The notes below the pieces were generated by a model. That model did not search any database. It saw nothing but the letters and a program-made list of their open reading frames with translations, and had not been told where the DNA came from. 64,000 nt of DNA, taken from Clostridium grantii DSM 8605. GTDB lineage: Bacteria > Bacillota > Clostridia > Clostridiales > Clostridiaceae. This document shows positions 25,700-35,460 of the stretch, piece after piece (position 1 is the first letter of the stretch; every line of letters starts with the position of its first letter). A program made the translations under genes and the position numbers. The stretch is from assembly GCF_900129965.1 (NCBI RefSeq), contig NZ_FQXM01000013.1:19555-83554 (forward strand). Direction: 5' to 3'.

Positions 25700-26758
25700 T
25701 TACTGAGCGTCACTAATATTGTCTTTTGTTATAGGTTTGTAATCGATCCAGATATATTTTCCATCAGTTATTTCATAACCAGTATTATCTTTTGAAGGAG
25801 TTTCTCCATTTGCAAGAACAAATGAAACTTTATAAGTAGCAACACCTTGGTTTTTAGCATCGTTCAAAACTGTTCCAAGCATAGTTCCATCTTTAATAGC
25901 TTGTAATCCAGGTGCAGTTGCATCAACACCAACTACGGGAATGTATTTATCCCCTGTGAAATATCCTGATGCTTTTAATGCTTCTATAGCACCAAGAGCC
26001 ATATCATCATTGTTTGCAAGTACAGCTTCTATTTTATCACCAGATGATGATAAGAATGCTGCCATTTTTTCTTGCCCTTTAACTCTATCCCACATACCAG
26101 TATCTTCAGCGATTTTTTCTACTTTGATTCCAGCAGCTTCTATTGCTTCTATTGAATACTTAGTTCTTAACTCAGCATCTTGATGTCCTGGTTCACCTTT
26201 CAACATTACATATTGAAGAACTCCATCACCATTCAAATCAGCTTCTGGATGTGCTTTCCAATAATCAATAATTAATTGACCTTGCATAGTTCCTGATTGT
26301 TCAGCTTTTGCACCTACATAATAAACTTGATCCCATTTTTGCATATCTTCTGGTAATGGTTCACGGTTAAAGAATACTACTGGTGTTTCAGCTGCTTTAG
26401 CTTTATCAATAATTACACTTGCAGCAGTTCTATCAACTGGGTTAATAGCTAAACTATCAACTTGCTTTGTAATAAATAAATCTATTTTATCATTTTGAGT
26501 TGTTTGAGCATTTTGACTATCAACTATATCCATTTCAGCATTTCCTTTTGCTGCTTCATCAATAGCGTTTCTAACTCCAGTCATAAAAGTATCATCAAAC
26601 TTGTAAATTGCACAACCGATAGTTGGCATTTTGTCTTCAGTCTTTGTATCTCCAGTACTTGCTGTGTTTCCAGTATTGCTATTGTTTTTAGAATTACCAC
26701 ATGCTGCCAAAGAAGTTAGCATTAAAGATGCTAGTAAAATTGATATTGCTTTTTTCAT
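25700..26758 (-). CDS. mglB: Galactose/glucose-binding lipoprotein
   Basis: The N-terminus is a lipoprotein signal (LTSLAACG, lipid Cys near residue 20). The mature protein carries the galactose/glucose-binding protein set: YKFDDTF, FFNREP, GHQDAELRT, MWDR, NNDDMALG, GVDATAPG and LNDAKNQ, each matching a sugar-contact region of E. coli MglB. The EF-hand-like Ca2+ loop DLNGDG also matches. That makes galactose or glucose much more likely than xylose or ribose. The promoter has direct repeats just upstream of the -35 box, and a LytS/YesN-type system with its own binding protein lies directly upstream. Confidence 0.93.
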   Translation of the reverse strand: MKKAISILLASLMLTSLAACGNSKNNSNTGNTASTGDTKTEDKMPTIGCAIYKFDDTFMTGVRNAIDEAAKGNAEMDIVDSQNAQTTQNDKIDLFITKQVDSLAINPVDRTAASVIIDKAKAAETPVVFFNREPLPEDMQKWDQVYYVGAKAEQSGTMQGQLIIDYWKAHPEADLNGDGVLQYVMLKGEPGHQDAELRTKYSIEAIEAAGIKVEKIAEDTGMWDRVKGQEKMAAFLSSSGDKIEAVLANNDDMALGAIEALKASGYFTGDKYIPVVGVDATAPGLQAIKDGTMLGTVLNDAKNQGVATYKVSFVLANGETPSKDNTGYEITDGKYIWIDYKPITKDNISDAQ

Positions 26759-26837
26759 AAAAGTTACCCCCTGTTAATTTTTTTTTTCATTTCCATTAAA
26801 TTTAAAAATTTTGAAAGAGTTTTTGTAAACCTTTAAA

Positions 26838-26906
26838 TATATATTATCATCTTTTCAAACTTGTAAGAATATAAAATCCTATGGTAGTTATATAAAAATC
26901 CTATGG
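26838..26906 (-). promoter_or_regulatory. mglB promoter with two direct repeats
   Basis: Minus strand TTACAA, 17 bases, TATATA (26838-26866). Upstream, AAAATCCTATGG (plus-strand sense) occurs twice, at 26873-26884 and 26895-26906, 22 bp apart (two helical turns). The near copy ends 7 bp before the -35 box. This is the layout of an AraC-type activator site, and the YesN-type regulator encoded 2.5 kb upstream is the obvious candidate. Confidence 0.75.
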
Positions 26907-26920
26907 CATTGTTTACATGA

Positions 26921-26963
26921 AAAATGATAATAATTATAGTTCACTATAATTATTATCATTTTT
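26921..26963 (-). terminator. Terminator of the YesN-LytS-binding protein operon
   Basis: A 20-bp perfect stem, AAAATGATAATAATTATAGT with its complement, and a two-base loop. It separates the sensor operon from the mgl promoter. Confidence 0.8.
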
Positions 26964-26999
26964 CTCTATAAATATACTGGATAAAATATACTACTAAAG

Positions 27000-27968
27000 T
27001 CAATTCACAAAAGGAAATATGAATTTTTCATTCTCTGGTAAAAACATATTTTCTTTATTTATAACTTTAGAACCTGTGTCTATATATTCTTCAATCTTCT
27101 CTGAATTTATAGAACTACTAGCATTTTTCACACTTAAATATCCCATATTAAAAGGATTTTGTATTATAGTTGCTTGTATTACATTTTTCTCAATATACTG
27201 AATTTCTTTTGGTGTAGAATCAAAGCCTACAATCTTTATCCCATTCATCAAATTCATTTCATAAATTGCATCAGCGACTCCAATGGTGGACACTGAATTT
27301 AATGCAACAATGGCATCTAAGTTTGGATACTCACTCAAAACATTTTTAGTTAAAGTGGTTGCTAAACTAGAATCTTCTGAACAGTATTTTTTTGCTACAA
27401 CTTTAATATTAGGATATTTACTAAGTGTATCTAGAAAACCACTTTCCCTTTGGTCTCCTGTAAGGTTTCCCTTAACATAGCCCATTAAAGCAACATTTGC
27501 TTTTTCTCCCACAAGATTAATCAATTCTTCTCCTGCTTTTTTTCCTGCCTCAAAATTGTCCGTTGCTATAAAAGAATTGATGGCATCGGTTTCTAAATTA
27601 GAATCAATTATAATAACAGGTATTTTATGATTTCTTGCTTTATTAGCTATATCCACTAAAGCTTTGCTATCAGAAGGGGCCAAAATAATTGCATCAACCC
27701 CTTTATTTACTGCCTCACTTACCATTTTAATTTGTGCATCTATATCACTTTCATCTATAGGAGCCATATAATTAATTTCCACACCGAACTCTTTTGCCGC
27801 AATATCTGCTCCCATTTTTACAGTCTCCCAATAATAATCCTCTCTTGATTTAACAATTAAAGCAACTTGTTTAACTTCACTACTGGCATTAATTTTCTGC
27901 TTATAACTACAAGAGGTTGCTATTATTAAGGGAAGTATTATAACTATTAATTTATTAATTTTAATCAA
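27000..27968 (-). CDS. Sugar-binding lipoprotein, probable sensor partner of the LytS-type kinase
   Basis: The 322-residue protein has a lipoprotein signal (LIIATSC, Cys near residue 20) and the periplasmic-binding-protein fold of the RbsB/XylF group (NKGVDAIILAPSDSKAL, VIIIDSNLETDAINSFIATDN, GYVKGNLTGDQRESGF, AIVALNSVSTIGVADAI, IVGFDSTPKE). Its start overlaps the kinase stop by four bases and there is no permease gene of its own. In Clostridium beijerinckii and C. acetobutylicum a comparable protein, XylFII, works with LytS and YesN to sense D-xylose. Here it probably presents a sugar to the kinase and does not import it. Confidence 0.85.
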   Translation of the reverse strand: MIKINKLIVIILPLIIATSCSYKQKINASSEVKQVALIVKSREDYYWETVKMGADIAAKEFGVEINYMAPIDESDIDAQIKMVSEAVNKGVDAIILAPSDSKALVDIANKARNHKIPVIIIDSNLETDAINSFIATDNFEAGKKAGEELINLVGEKANVALMGYVKGNLTGDQRESGFLDTLSKYPNIKVVAKKYCSEDSSLATTLTKNVLSEYPNLDAIVALNSVSTIGVADAIYEMNLMNGIKIVGFDSTPKEIQYIEKNVIQATIIQNPFNMGYLSVKNASSSINSEKIEEYIDTGSKVINKENMFLPENEKFIFPFVN

Positions 27969-29725
27969 TTTTTTCTCTCCTCTTCAATTATAGGTAACAA
28001 CAATTGTACAATAGTTCCTTCTTCAAGTTCACTTTTAATCTCAATTCCATACTCATCACCATAAAGCAACTTTAATCTTTGATTAACATTTTTCACCCCA
28101 ACACCCATCTTATTTTCTTTTAAATCTGTTGATTGTAATTTTTCTAAAGTTTCCTTATCCATACCAACTCCATTATCTTCCACTAAGTAAACTAATTTAT
28201 TATCTTTTATAAAAACTGATATCTTTATATTTCCTTCATCCACCATATATTTTATACCGTGGTAAATTGAGTTTTCTATTATAGGTTGAAGAATGAGTTT
28301 TAAGGTTTTATAATTTAAAGTACTTTCATCTATTTCAAAACTAAATTCAAACTTATCCACATACCTTCTTTTTTGGATAATTAAATAATTTTTAACATGC
28401 TCTAATTCTTCTTTTACTGTAATAATATTTTTTCCTTTACTTAAACTTATTCTAAATAATTTAGCTAAAGCTGTAACCATTATTATTACATCATCTGTTT
28501 TTTCATTTTCAGCCATCCACACTATAGAATCTAATGTGTTATATAGAAAATGAGGATTTATTTGAGCTTGAAGGGTATTCAACTCACTTTTTCTTTTTAA
28601 TTCTTGTTCAACAACAATCTGATCCATTAATTCTTTTATTTTTTTTACCATAACATTAAAAGATTCTGAAAGCTTTTCTACTTCAGTTTCCCCTTTTATA
28701 TCAATAAAAGTATCAAATTTACCTTCTTCAACTTTTTTCATTGAAATTTCTAATTCCTTTATAGGCTTAGAAATTTTTGAAGATATAAAAGCTGAAATCA
28801 AAATTGAAACAATTACCACCACAATAATTATATACACCAAAAATTCATTAGTGCTGTTTATAGTTTCGTTAATTTCATCAATAAAGTAAACCCCCACCAA
28901 ATCCCAATTGGTATTCTTTATAGGTTTTCTTGTTATCAATCTTTTAACATTTTGTTGGTCTTGAATAAAGCTTCCATAAGCATTATCTAATATTTCCTTT
29001 GTGTTTTCAATTTTGAGTCCATTATATATCAAAGGTTGTTGTGAATGAAATACAATATTTCCTGAGCGGTCTGTTATGAATATATACCCCTTTTCCCCTA
29101 AATTTATAGATGTACATAAATCATTAATTGATTTAAAATTCATATCTACCAATATAACAATGGATTCACTTGTCTTATGGCTATTTAAAGGAGATATAGA
29201 TTTGCTTAATGACAATACCCAATCATATTTACCTTCATAAATATTTTGAACATGGGGAGAAGAAAAAATATAATTATTTTGTTTTTTTATAGAGGCTAAA
29301 AACCATTCTTGATTTTTTACATCTAAATCCTCTTTAGTTTTATAAGAAGGAGTGGATAATAACAATTCTCCTTCGCTAGAAAAAATATTTATTGAAACTA
29401 TGTCCGTTCTAGTACTTAAAATCACATTTATTTGTTCCGTTAATTTTTCATCAAATATATTATCGTTTGTTATAATACTATTTTGGATAGTATTTGAAGT
29501 TTCCATCATGGTTTTTATATAAAAATTTAAATTTAGATTAACCTGTTCTATAAACTGATCATTGTTTAAAGTTACTTTTTCTATGGCATTATCCGAATAA
29601 TTCTTCGATAATGTTATTCCTATAAACAACATAGCACTAATTATTAATATGCTATATGACATAGAAATTACAAATTGCAAACTTTTAAATTGTATAGAAT
29701 TTAATATTTTTTTTATAAATTTCAC
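27965..29725 (-). CDS. LytS/YesM-type sensor histidine kinase
   Basis: Order of parts: membrane helix near the N-terminus, extracytoplasmic Cache-like sensor (about 60-285), second membrane helix (about 295-320), HAMP (SKPIKELEISMKKVEEGKFD), H-box HFLYNTLDSIVWM, and HATPase with EDNGVGMDKETL and GVGVKNVNQRL. This is the YesM class that phosphorylates AraC-type regulators. I start it at GTG 29725 (AAGGAG 7 bases before); the upstream TTG at 29746 would include that site. It lies between the YesN-type regulator and the binding protein, with which it overlaps by four bases. Confidence 0.9.
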   Translation of the reverse strand: MKFIKKILNSIQFKSLQFVISMSYSILIISAMLFIGITLSKNYSDNAIEKVTLNNDQFIEQVNLNLNFYIKTMMETSNTIQNSIITNDNIFDEKLTEQINVILSTRTDIVSINIFSSEGELLLSTPSYKTKEDLDVKNQEWFLASIKKQNNYIFSSPHVQNIYEGKYDWVLSLSKSISPLNSHKTSESIVILVDMNFKSINDLCTSINLGEKGYIFITDRSGNIVFHSQQPLIYNGLKIENTKEILDNAYGSFIQDQQNVKRLITRKPIKNTNWDLVGVYFIDEINETINSTNEFLVYIIIVVVIVSILISAFISSKISKPIKELEISMKKVEEGKFDTFIDIKGETEVEKLSESFNVMVKKIKELMDQIVVEQELKRKSELNTLQAQINPHFLYNTLDSIVWMAENEKTDDVIIMVTALAKLFRISLSKGKNIITVKEELEHVKNYLIIQKRRYVDKFEFSFEIDESTLNYKTLKLILQPIIENSIYHGIKYMVDEGNIKISVFIKDNKLVYLVEDNGVGMDKETLEKLQSTDLKENKMGVGVKNVNQRLKLLYGDEYGIEIKSELEEGTIVQLLLPIIEEERKN

Positions 29726-29748
29726 TTTTTTTCTCCTTAAGAACAATC

Positions 29749-31368
29749 CTAGCCATTTCTATAACCTGTAGGCGATTTCCCGTAAAGTTTTTTAAATGAA
29801 TAGCTAAAATAATTTGATTCTGCATATCCTACTTTTTCAGCAATTTCATAACTTTTTAAATCTGTTGATTTTAAAAGTTCCTTAGCTTTTTCCATTCTTT
29901 TATTTGTAAGATAATTTACAAAAGTTAAATTAGTTTCTTTTTTAAAAATATAACTAAAATAAGCTGAGCTAATATGAAGGTATTGACATACTTTATTTAT
30001 AGAAACATCTTTATTATGATAGTTGTTATCGATATAATCTAATGATTTAATTACTAAAAGTTTATACCCCTCTTCTCTTTCTTTTACAATGCTATCTTTA
30101 ATTTTAAAACATATATCCTTTAGCCAAGCTTTTATTTGATTAACATTTTTAAGGTTTTGTAATTGAATAAACAAATTACTATTTTTTCCGAATATAGTGT
30201 CAATGTCTACATTTGATTCCTTTGCTGTTTTTAAAATAGAAGTTACAATATCCAAAAAAAATATTTCATAGTCTTTGATAGTTACATTAGAATTAATAAA
30301 TTTATCAAATATGCTTTCAATGTGATTATTGATTTCCTTTTCCGTTTCAAATTTTATGGCTGTCACTAAATCCTTTACTTTGGTATCATCCTGTACTATT
30401 TCTTCATCTTTCTTAGCTTCAATGTCTTCAATAAAAATAATTCTATTGTCTCCTAATAGAATTCTATAATTTAATGCGGACATAGCACTATTATAAGAAA
30501 GATTTAATGAACTAATATCTGTGACAAAAGTACCTACTCCTATGGTAGCTTTATATTTACTGAATTTTTCTATATAAATCCTGATTTCTTCTAAACAATT
30601 AAATGTTTTTATTAAAGAACTTTCCTTTTTTGATTCTTTAGCAATTGTAATAACAATAATCTTATTGTTATTAGTTAAAACTAAACCTATATTATATTTT
30701 TTTATTATTCCCTCGATAGTACTCATTTGAGCAAATCTTGTAAGCTCAATGTGCTCCCATTGTTCAAAGGATAAATTTGAACTATATGTATTTTCTTTTT
30801 TTTCAAGGTCTATTAATGAGATACAATACCCATTACCCATTATATCTATATTATAATATTCTGACCTTTGAACAATTTCTTCCTTGCTTAAGTTATTAAA
30901 AATCAAGGAGTTCAAAAAATTTTCTTTTAATACTGGTAAACTTTTAGTGTAATGCTCTCTCAATAATTCAATATCCTCTTTTTCAGAAGTTTCTTTATCT
31001 AACTTAGTTTTGATTTTACTCAAAATTTCTATTAAATCTGAAGCTGAGGTAGGTTTTAAAATGTATTCAAAAATATCTAAGCTAATAGCTTCCTTGGCAT
31101 ACTGGAATTCATCATGACCCGTTAAAAAAACGATTTTTATTGTGGGATATTTTTTTCTTAACTCTGTAGCTAGTCCAATACCATCCAAAAAAGGCATTTT
31201 AATATCTGTAATAAGTAGGTCTGGAATATTTCTTTCTACTAAATCTAGGGCCTCTTTGCCATTTTCCGCTTCTCCTATAACTTCAAAGCCTTGTTCTTCC
31301 CATTGAATATTTTTTAGTATGGATTTTCTAACAATTTCTTCATCATCTACTAACATCAAAGTATACAT
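29749..31368 (-). CDS. YesN-type response regulator with AraC DNA-binding domain
   Basis: Residues 1-120 are a receiver with LVDDEE, the phospho-acceptor Asp in LLITDIKMPFLDG, and Lys in ILKPTS. A long middle region (about 130-440) contains a degenerate GGDEF-like stretch typical of YesN proteins. The C-terminal 100 residues are an AraC helix-turn-helix pair (VSINKVCQYLHISSAYFSYIFKKE and KSYEIAEKVGYAESNYFSYSFKK). I start it at ATG 31368, six bases after GGAGG; an earlier ATG would span this site. It should bind the direct repeats upstream of mglB. Confidence 0.9.
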   Translation of the reverse strand: MYTLMLVDDEEIVRKSILKNIQWEEQGFEVIGEAENGKEALDLVERNIPDLLITDIKMPFLDGIGLATELRKKYPTIKIVFLTGHDEFQYAKEAISLDIFEYILKPTSASDLIEILSKIKTKLDKETSEKEDIELLREHYTKSLPVLKENFLNSLIFNNLSKEEIVQRSEYYNIDIMGNGYCISLIDLEKKENTYSSNLSFEQWEHIELTRFAQMSTIEGIIKKYNIGLVLTNNNKIIVITIAKESKKESSLIKTFNCLEEIRIYIEKFSKYKATIGVGTFVTDISSLNLSYNSAMSALNYRILLGDNRIIFIEDIEAKKDEEIVQDDTKVKDLVTAIKFETEKEINNHIESIFDKFINSNVTIKDYEIFFLDIVTSILKTAKESNVDIDTIFGKNSNLFIQLQNLKNVNQIKAWLKDICFKIKDSIVKEREEGYKLLVIKSLDYIDNNYHNKDVSINKVCQYLHISSAYFSYIFKKETNLTFVNYLTNKRMEKAKELLKSTDLKSYEIAEKVGYAESNYFSYSFKKLYGKSPTGYRNG

Positions 31369-31410
31369 TAACATCCTCCATAAAATAAATTTCATCTATA
31401 ATGCCCTGTA

Positions 31411-31438
31411 TTTATAATATCACACTAATTTATGTCAA
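31411..31438 (-). promoter_or_regulatory. Promoter of the sensor operon
   Basis: Minus strand TTGACA, 16 bases, TATAAA, placed between the AraC gene end and the YesN-type start, so the operon does not depend on read-through from the AraC gene. Confidence 0.7.
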
Positions 31439-31463
31439 ATCAATTTATATAAAATCAATTAAT

Positions 31464-32366
31464 TTAAACATTTCTACATCTCCACTCATTTGGGGAGTAT
31501 CCCGTAATATTTTTCATTGTTTTACTAAAATAATATATATCTAAAAAACCTATTAATTCTGCTATATTGGTTACTGAAAAATCAGTTTTATCTAATAATT
31601 CTTTTGCTTTTTCTATTCTTATATCATTTAAATATTGGGATATTGAAATCCCTTCCTTATTTTTGAAAAATTTACCTATGTAATCTTCATTATATCCTAA
31701 ATATTTTGATATTTCTTTTCTTGTGATTTTTCTAAAATAATATTGATTGATATAACTCTTTATGTAATCGATTAAATTCTCATTATTATATTTTGAATTT
31801 AAATTATTCTCCTCAGTCATTTGATATATTACCTCTTTAATTATTAATAAAAGATTTGCTTTTGCCCCTAATTGCCAAGTTATATGATGCTGATCAAAAG
31901 CCTTCAATATATCCTTAAATCTATCTTCTACGTAACTAGTTTTATTTATTTTAAATATCTCAGGTATAAAAAATCTATTTTCAATCTTATAATCTTGCCT
32001 TAAATAATTTTTTTCTGGCAATTCCTCATTAAAATAAATATTCTGATTATCTTTTATTAAATTTTCCAAATCATGCACATCTCTTCTATATTTAAAATCA
32101 AAATGCACCCATATTATTTCTGCTGGATTTTCTTTGTCTTTCCAAAATCCATGGGGAATATTGGGTTTTATTAATAGCAAACTTCCTTTAGTAAGTTCAT
32201 GTTCCACTCCATTTGCACTGTAATAAGCTTTTCCCTTAATACAATACATCCACTCATGATCATATATTTTCCTATAAGTATTTCCCCACTCAGCAATACC
32301 TTGAACGCCAACTTTTCTTACATAAGGGTTTAATTCATCAATCATGATAGTATCTGTTTTTTTCAT
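31464..32366 (-). CDS. AraC family regulator with cupin sensor domain
   Basis: The N-terminal 150 residues form an AraC-type cupin (EWMYCIKGKAYYSANGVEHELTKGSLLLIKP, then PHGFWKD). The C-terminal 100 residues hold two helix-turn-helix motifs (ITRKEISKYLGYNEDYIGKFFKNKEG and FSVTNIAELIGFLDIYYFSKTMKN). It is divergent from a sulfatase gene with 176 bases between, so regulation of that gene by a sugar is likely. GGAATA-like bases lie near ATG 32366; the ribosome binding site is weak. Confidence 0.9.
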   Translation of the reverse strand: MKKTDTIMIDELNPYVRKVGVQGIAEWGNTYRKIYDHEWMYCIKGKAYYSANGVEHELTKGSLLLIKPNIPHGFWKDKENPAEIIWVHFDFKYRRDVHDLENLIKDNQNIYFNEELPEKNYLRQDYKIENRFFIPEIFKINKTSYVEDRFKDILKAFDQHHITWQLGAKANLLLIIKEVIYQMTEENNLNSKYNNENLIDYIKSYINQYYFRKITRKEISKYLGYNEDYIGKFFKNKEGISISQYLNDIRIEKAKELLDKTDFSVTNIAELIGFLDIYYFSKTMKNITGYSPNEWRCRNV

Positions 32367-32542
32367 ATTCCTTATTCCCTCTTAACTGTTTATTTAAACG
32401 TATATTTAGTTTTATTATATTCTAAATATCTTTTTTTTACAAATCCTCATCTTCTTTTTCCATTGTATTTTTCTATAAATCCTTCATAATTATAATTAAT
32501 GAATTTATAAATATAACCTTATATTTTAGGAGGAATAAAAAA

Positions 32543-34060
32543 ATGAAAAAACCAAATATTCTATTAATCACAAGTGATCAACAACACTGGAATACTATTG
32601 GAGCTTTTAACTCTGAAATTAAAACTCCAAATCTAGACCGATTAGTAAAAGAAGGAACAACCTTCAGTAGAGCCTATTGTCCAAACCCTACTTGTACTCC
32701 TACACGAGGTTCAATTATTACAGGAATGTATCCAAGTCAACATGGTGGTTGGACACTAGGAACAAAAGTACCTGAAGATATTCATACTGTTGGAGAAGAC
32801 TTTATTAATGCTGGATACAAGACAGCTCTTGTGGGAAAAGCCCATTTTCAGCCTTTAGCTTCCACTGATGAATATCCTTCATTAGAAGCCTACCCTATTC
32901 TTCAAGACTTAGAATTTTGGAAAACTTTTAATGATAAAACTGAAACATGGTATGGTTTTCAACACTGTGAGTTAACTAGAAATCACACTGATGAAGCACA
33001 TGTAGGTCAACATTATGCCCTTTGGTTAGAAGAAAAAGGCTGTGATAATTGGAAAGATTATTATAGAAAACCTACTGGAACACTTGAACACCTACCATCA
33101 AGAAAATGGGAAATACCCGAAGAATTCCATTATGATGCTTGGATTTCAGAAAGAACCAATTCATTAATGGAAGAATATGTAGAATCAGACAAACCATTTT
33201 TTATGTGGTCTAGTTTTTTTGATCCTCATCCAGATTATGTTGTTCCAGAACCTTATTATTCAATGTATGACCCTGATAAATTAACTTTACCTACAATAAC
33301 TGAAGGTGAGCATGATAAAAATCCTCCTCACTTTGCTCTAACACAACAAGATAATCCTGATTTTTCTTGTTATAACGAAACTGGACATGCAATCCACGGA
33401 ATGCATACACATTTATCTGAGGAAAAAGTGTTAAGAAAACATTTATCCATATATTACGGTATGGTAACTATGATGGATAAATATATTGGAAAAATTTTAG
33501 ACAAACTAGATGATTTAGGAATAGCAGATAATACTATTGTTGTATTCTCCACTGACCATGGTCATTTAATAGGTCATCATGGCTTAAAAGCGAAAGGACC
33601 TTTCTTATATGAAGATATGATTAAAGTACCCTATTTAGTTCGTTATCCAGATAAAGTAGCTGCTGGCAAAACTTCAGACTCCCTACAATCTTTAGTTGAT
33701 TTAGCTCCAACTTTCTTAAGCTTTATTGGCCAAAAAATTCCTAACTGTATGACTGGTAAAGATCAAAAGGAAGTTTGGTTAGGTAATAAAGATAAGGCTC
33801 GTAATCATATCATCTGCGAACATCATCACGAACCTACTACCATTAATTTAAGAACATATGTAGATGAACGTTATAAATTAACAGTTTATTATAATCATAT
33901 CTATGGTGAGTTGTTTGATCTTCAAGAAGATCCAAAAGAAATAAATAACCTTTGGGATAACCCTGAATTTAAAGATTTAAAAATGGAATTGATGTTGAAA
34001 TATATTTCTGCTGAACTAGGAAAAGAACCTATGTGGATGCCTAGGGTATATGGTGCATAA
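32543..34060 (+). CDS. Cys-type sulfatase
   Basis: The 505-residue protein is a type I sulfatase: ITSDQQHWN near the N-terminus, the maturation motif C51-T-P-T-R-G, GKAHFQPL, and the metal/substrate motif STDHGHLIGHHGLKAKG. The Cys must be oxidised to formylglycine; in anaerobes this is done by the radical SAM enzyme anSME, and no such enzyme is intact in this window. No signal peptide is present, so it acts in the cytoplasm or the sulfated sugar is imported first. AGGAGGAA precedes ATG 32543. The divergent AraC gene is the likely regulator. The substrate (sulfated sugar or choline sulfate type) is unknown. Confidence 0.9.
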   Translation: MKKPNILLITSDQQHWNTIGAFNSEIKTPNLDRLVKEGTTFSRAYCPNPTCTPTRGSIITGMYPSQHGGWTLGTKVPEDIHTVGEDFINAGYKTALVGKAHFQPLASTDEYPSLEAYPILQDLEFWKTFNDKTETWYGFQHCELTRNHTDEAHVGQHYALWLEEKGCDNWKDYYRKPTGTLEHLPSRKWEIPEEFHYDAWISERTNSLMEEYVESDKPFFMWSSFFDPHPDYVVPEPYYSMYDPDKLTLPTITEGEHDKNPPHFALTQQDNPDFSCYNETGHAIHGMHTHLSEEKVLRKHLSIYYGMVTMMDKYIGKILDKLDDLGIADNTIVVFSTDHGHLIGHHGLKAKGPFLYEDMIKVPYLVRYPDKVAAGKTSDSLQSLVDLAPTFLSFIGQKIPNCMTGKDQKEVWLGNKDKARNHIICEHHHEPTTINLRTYVDERYKLTVYYNHIYGELFDLQEDPKEINNLWDNPEFKDLKMELMLKYISAELGKEPMWMPRVYGA

Positions 34061-34073
34061 ATTATTTTAAAAG

Positions 34074-34108
34074 AAAACTACTGTCCTATTATTTGACAGT
34101 AGTTTTTT
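34074..34108. terminator. Bidirectional terminator between sulfatase and patA
   Basis: AAAACTACTGTC and GACAGTAGTTTT pair around a 9-base loop with T run on the plus strand and A-rich flank for the minus strand. Confidence 0.85.
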
Positions 34109-34111
34109 GGT

Positions 34112-35278
34112 TTAATGTTTCAATATAACTAATTCTTTCAAAAACTCCTCCAACTTATCCAATGCCAAAACAAGTTGCTTCATAGAATAACAATAAGAAA
34201 TTCTAATATACCCTTCTCCTCCAACTCCAAAAGCACTTCCTGGAACAATGGCAAGTTTCTTTTCAAATAAAAGCCTATGACAAAACTCATCTGAACTTAA
34301 ATTAAATTTCTTTATAGATGGGAAAATATAAAAAGCTCCCAATGGTTCCACCACATCAATACCCATTTCAATTAATCTACCATAAACATAATCTCTTCTT
34401 TTTTGAAATTCCTTTTTCATAAAACAAACATCTTCCATAGCATTCTTTAAACCTTCATATGCTCCATATTGAACTATAGAAGGAGCACAAGAAACATTGT
34501 ATTGATGAACTTTTATTATATGCTTCATAATACTCTCAGTTGCGCACACATACCCTAATCTCAAGCCTGTCATAGAAAACATTTTAGAAAATCCGCTAAC
34601 TAAGATAACTTTATTTTTTATTTCTTCACTTTGAGCCACAGAATAATATTCATCACTATAGCATAAAGCACTATAAATTTCGTCACTAATAACTATTATT
34701 TCTTCTTCTTTAATCAATTGCACTAAATTATCTTTATTCTCTTTTGATAAAAGAGCTCCTGTTGGGTTAGTAGGAAAAGACAACACTAATATTTTAGGTT
34801 TTTCTTCTTTAATTAAAATTTTTAGTTCTTCCAAATTTAATGTGAAGTCCTCTTTTAACTCATAATTAATTACTTCTCCACCTAACAATTTAACTGAACT
34901 CTCATAAGCAGGATAAGCTGGAGTAGGGATTAAAACCTTATCCCCACTATTTATCAAAGCAGTAAAAGTGGATAATAAAGCCTCACTCCCACCAATTGTT
35001 GTACAAATCTCATCTGCTTCATAATTTATACTAAACTCATTTTTTAAATAAGTCGAAATTTCTTCTCTTAACTCCAAAAGACCTGCATTAGAAGTGTAAG
35101 TCGTTTTATCTTCATTTATGGCTTTAATAATGGCTTCCTTAATTGTTAAAGGAACTGGAAAATCCGGTTGTCCTAAAGTAAGTGAAATTGCTCCTGGCAC
35201 CTGACAAACTTTATTATAAAACTTTCGTATTCCTGATATTTCTATATTATTAACATTTTTAGATGAAAAATCACTCAT
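34112..35278 (-). CDS. patA: Class I/II aminotransferase, probable N-acetyl-diaminopimelate aminotransferase
   Basis: The 388-residue protein is a fold-type I PLP enzyme with SLTLGQPDFPVP, the Asn/Tyr region FPTNPTGALLSKE, DEIYSALCY, the PLP Lys in SGFSKMFSMTG and the substrate Arg in GYIRISYCYS. It is divergent from dapH across 180 bases, and PatA is the aminotransferase that follows DapH in the acetylated DAP branch. That context makes PatA the best call; other aminotransferases of this family (AspC-like) remain possible. AGGAGG-like bases (TGGAGG) lie before ATG 35278. Confidence 0.8.
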   Translation of the reverse strand: MSDFSSKNVNNIEISGIRKFYNKVCQVPGAISLTLGQPDFPVPLTIKEAIIKAINEDKTTYTSNAGLLELREEISTYLKNEFSINYEADEICTTIGGSEALLSTFTALINSGDKVLIPTPAYPAYESSVKLLGGEVINYELKEDFTLNLEELKILIKEEKPKILVLSFPTNPTGALLSKENKDNLVQLIKEEEIIVISDEIYSALCYSDEYYSVAQSEEIKNKVILVSGFSKMFSMTGLRLGYVCATESIMKHIIKVHQYNVSCAPSIVQYGAYEGLKNAMEDVCFMKKEFQKRRDYVYGRLIEMGIDVVEPLGAFYIFPSIKKFNLSSDEFCHRLLFEKKLAIVPGSAFGVGGEGYIRISYCYSMKQLVLALDKLEEFLKELVILKH

Positions 35279-35460
35279 TTTATTACCTCCAGATTGTTTT
35301 TTTTATTAATTTTACACCATTCCAATAAATATTGTCTATATTTATATAGGTTTTTTGCATAAATATTAGATAAATTTGTTTTTTTTCATAATTTGTCTTT
35401 AAATTGTTAACAATATTTATTATAATAAAGACTAACCAACTAAATGAGGAGGATTATGAA

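Noticed and set aside
35404..35460. Longer N-terminus for dapH
   Set aside because: The extra part has low-complexity sequence over the promoter -10 box, and the ribosome binding site lies before ATG 35461, which gives the family length of 236 residues.
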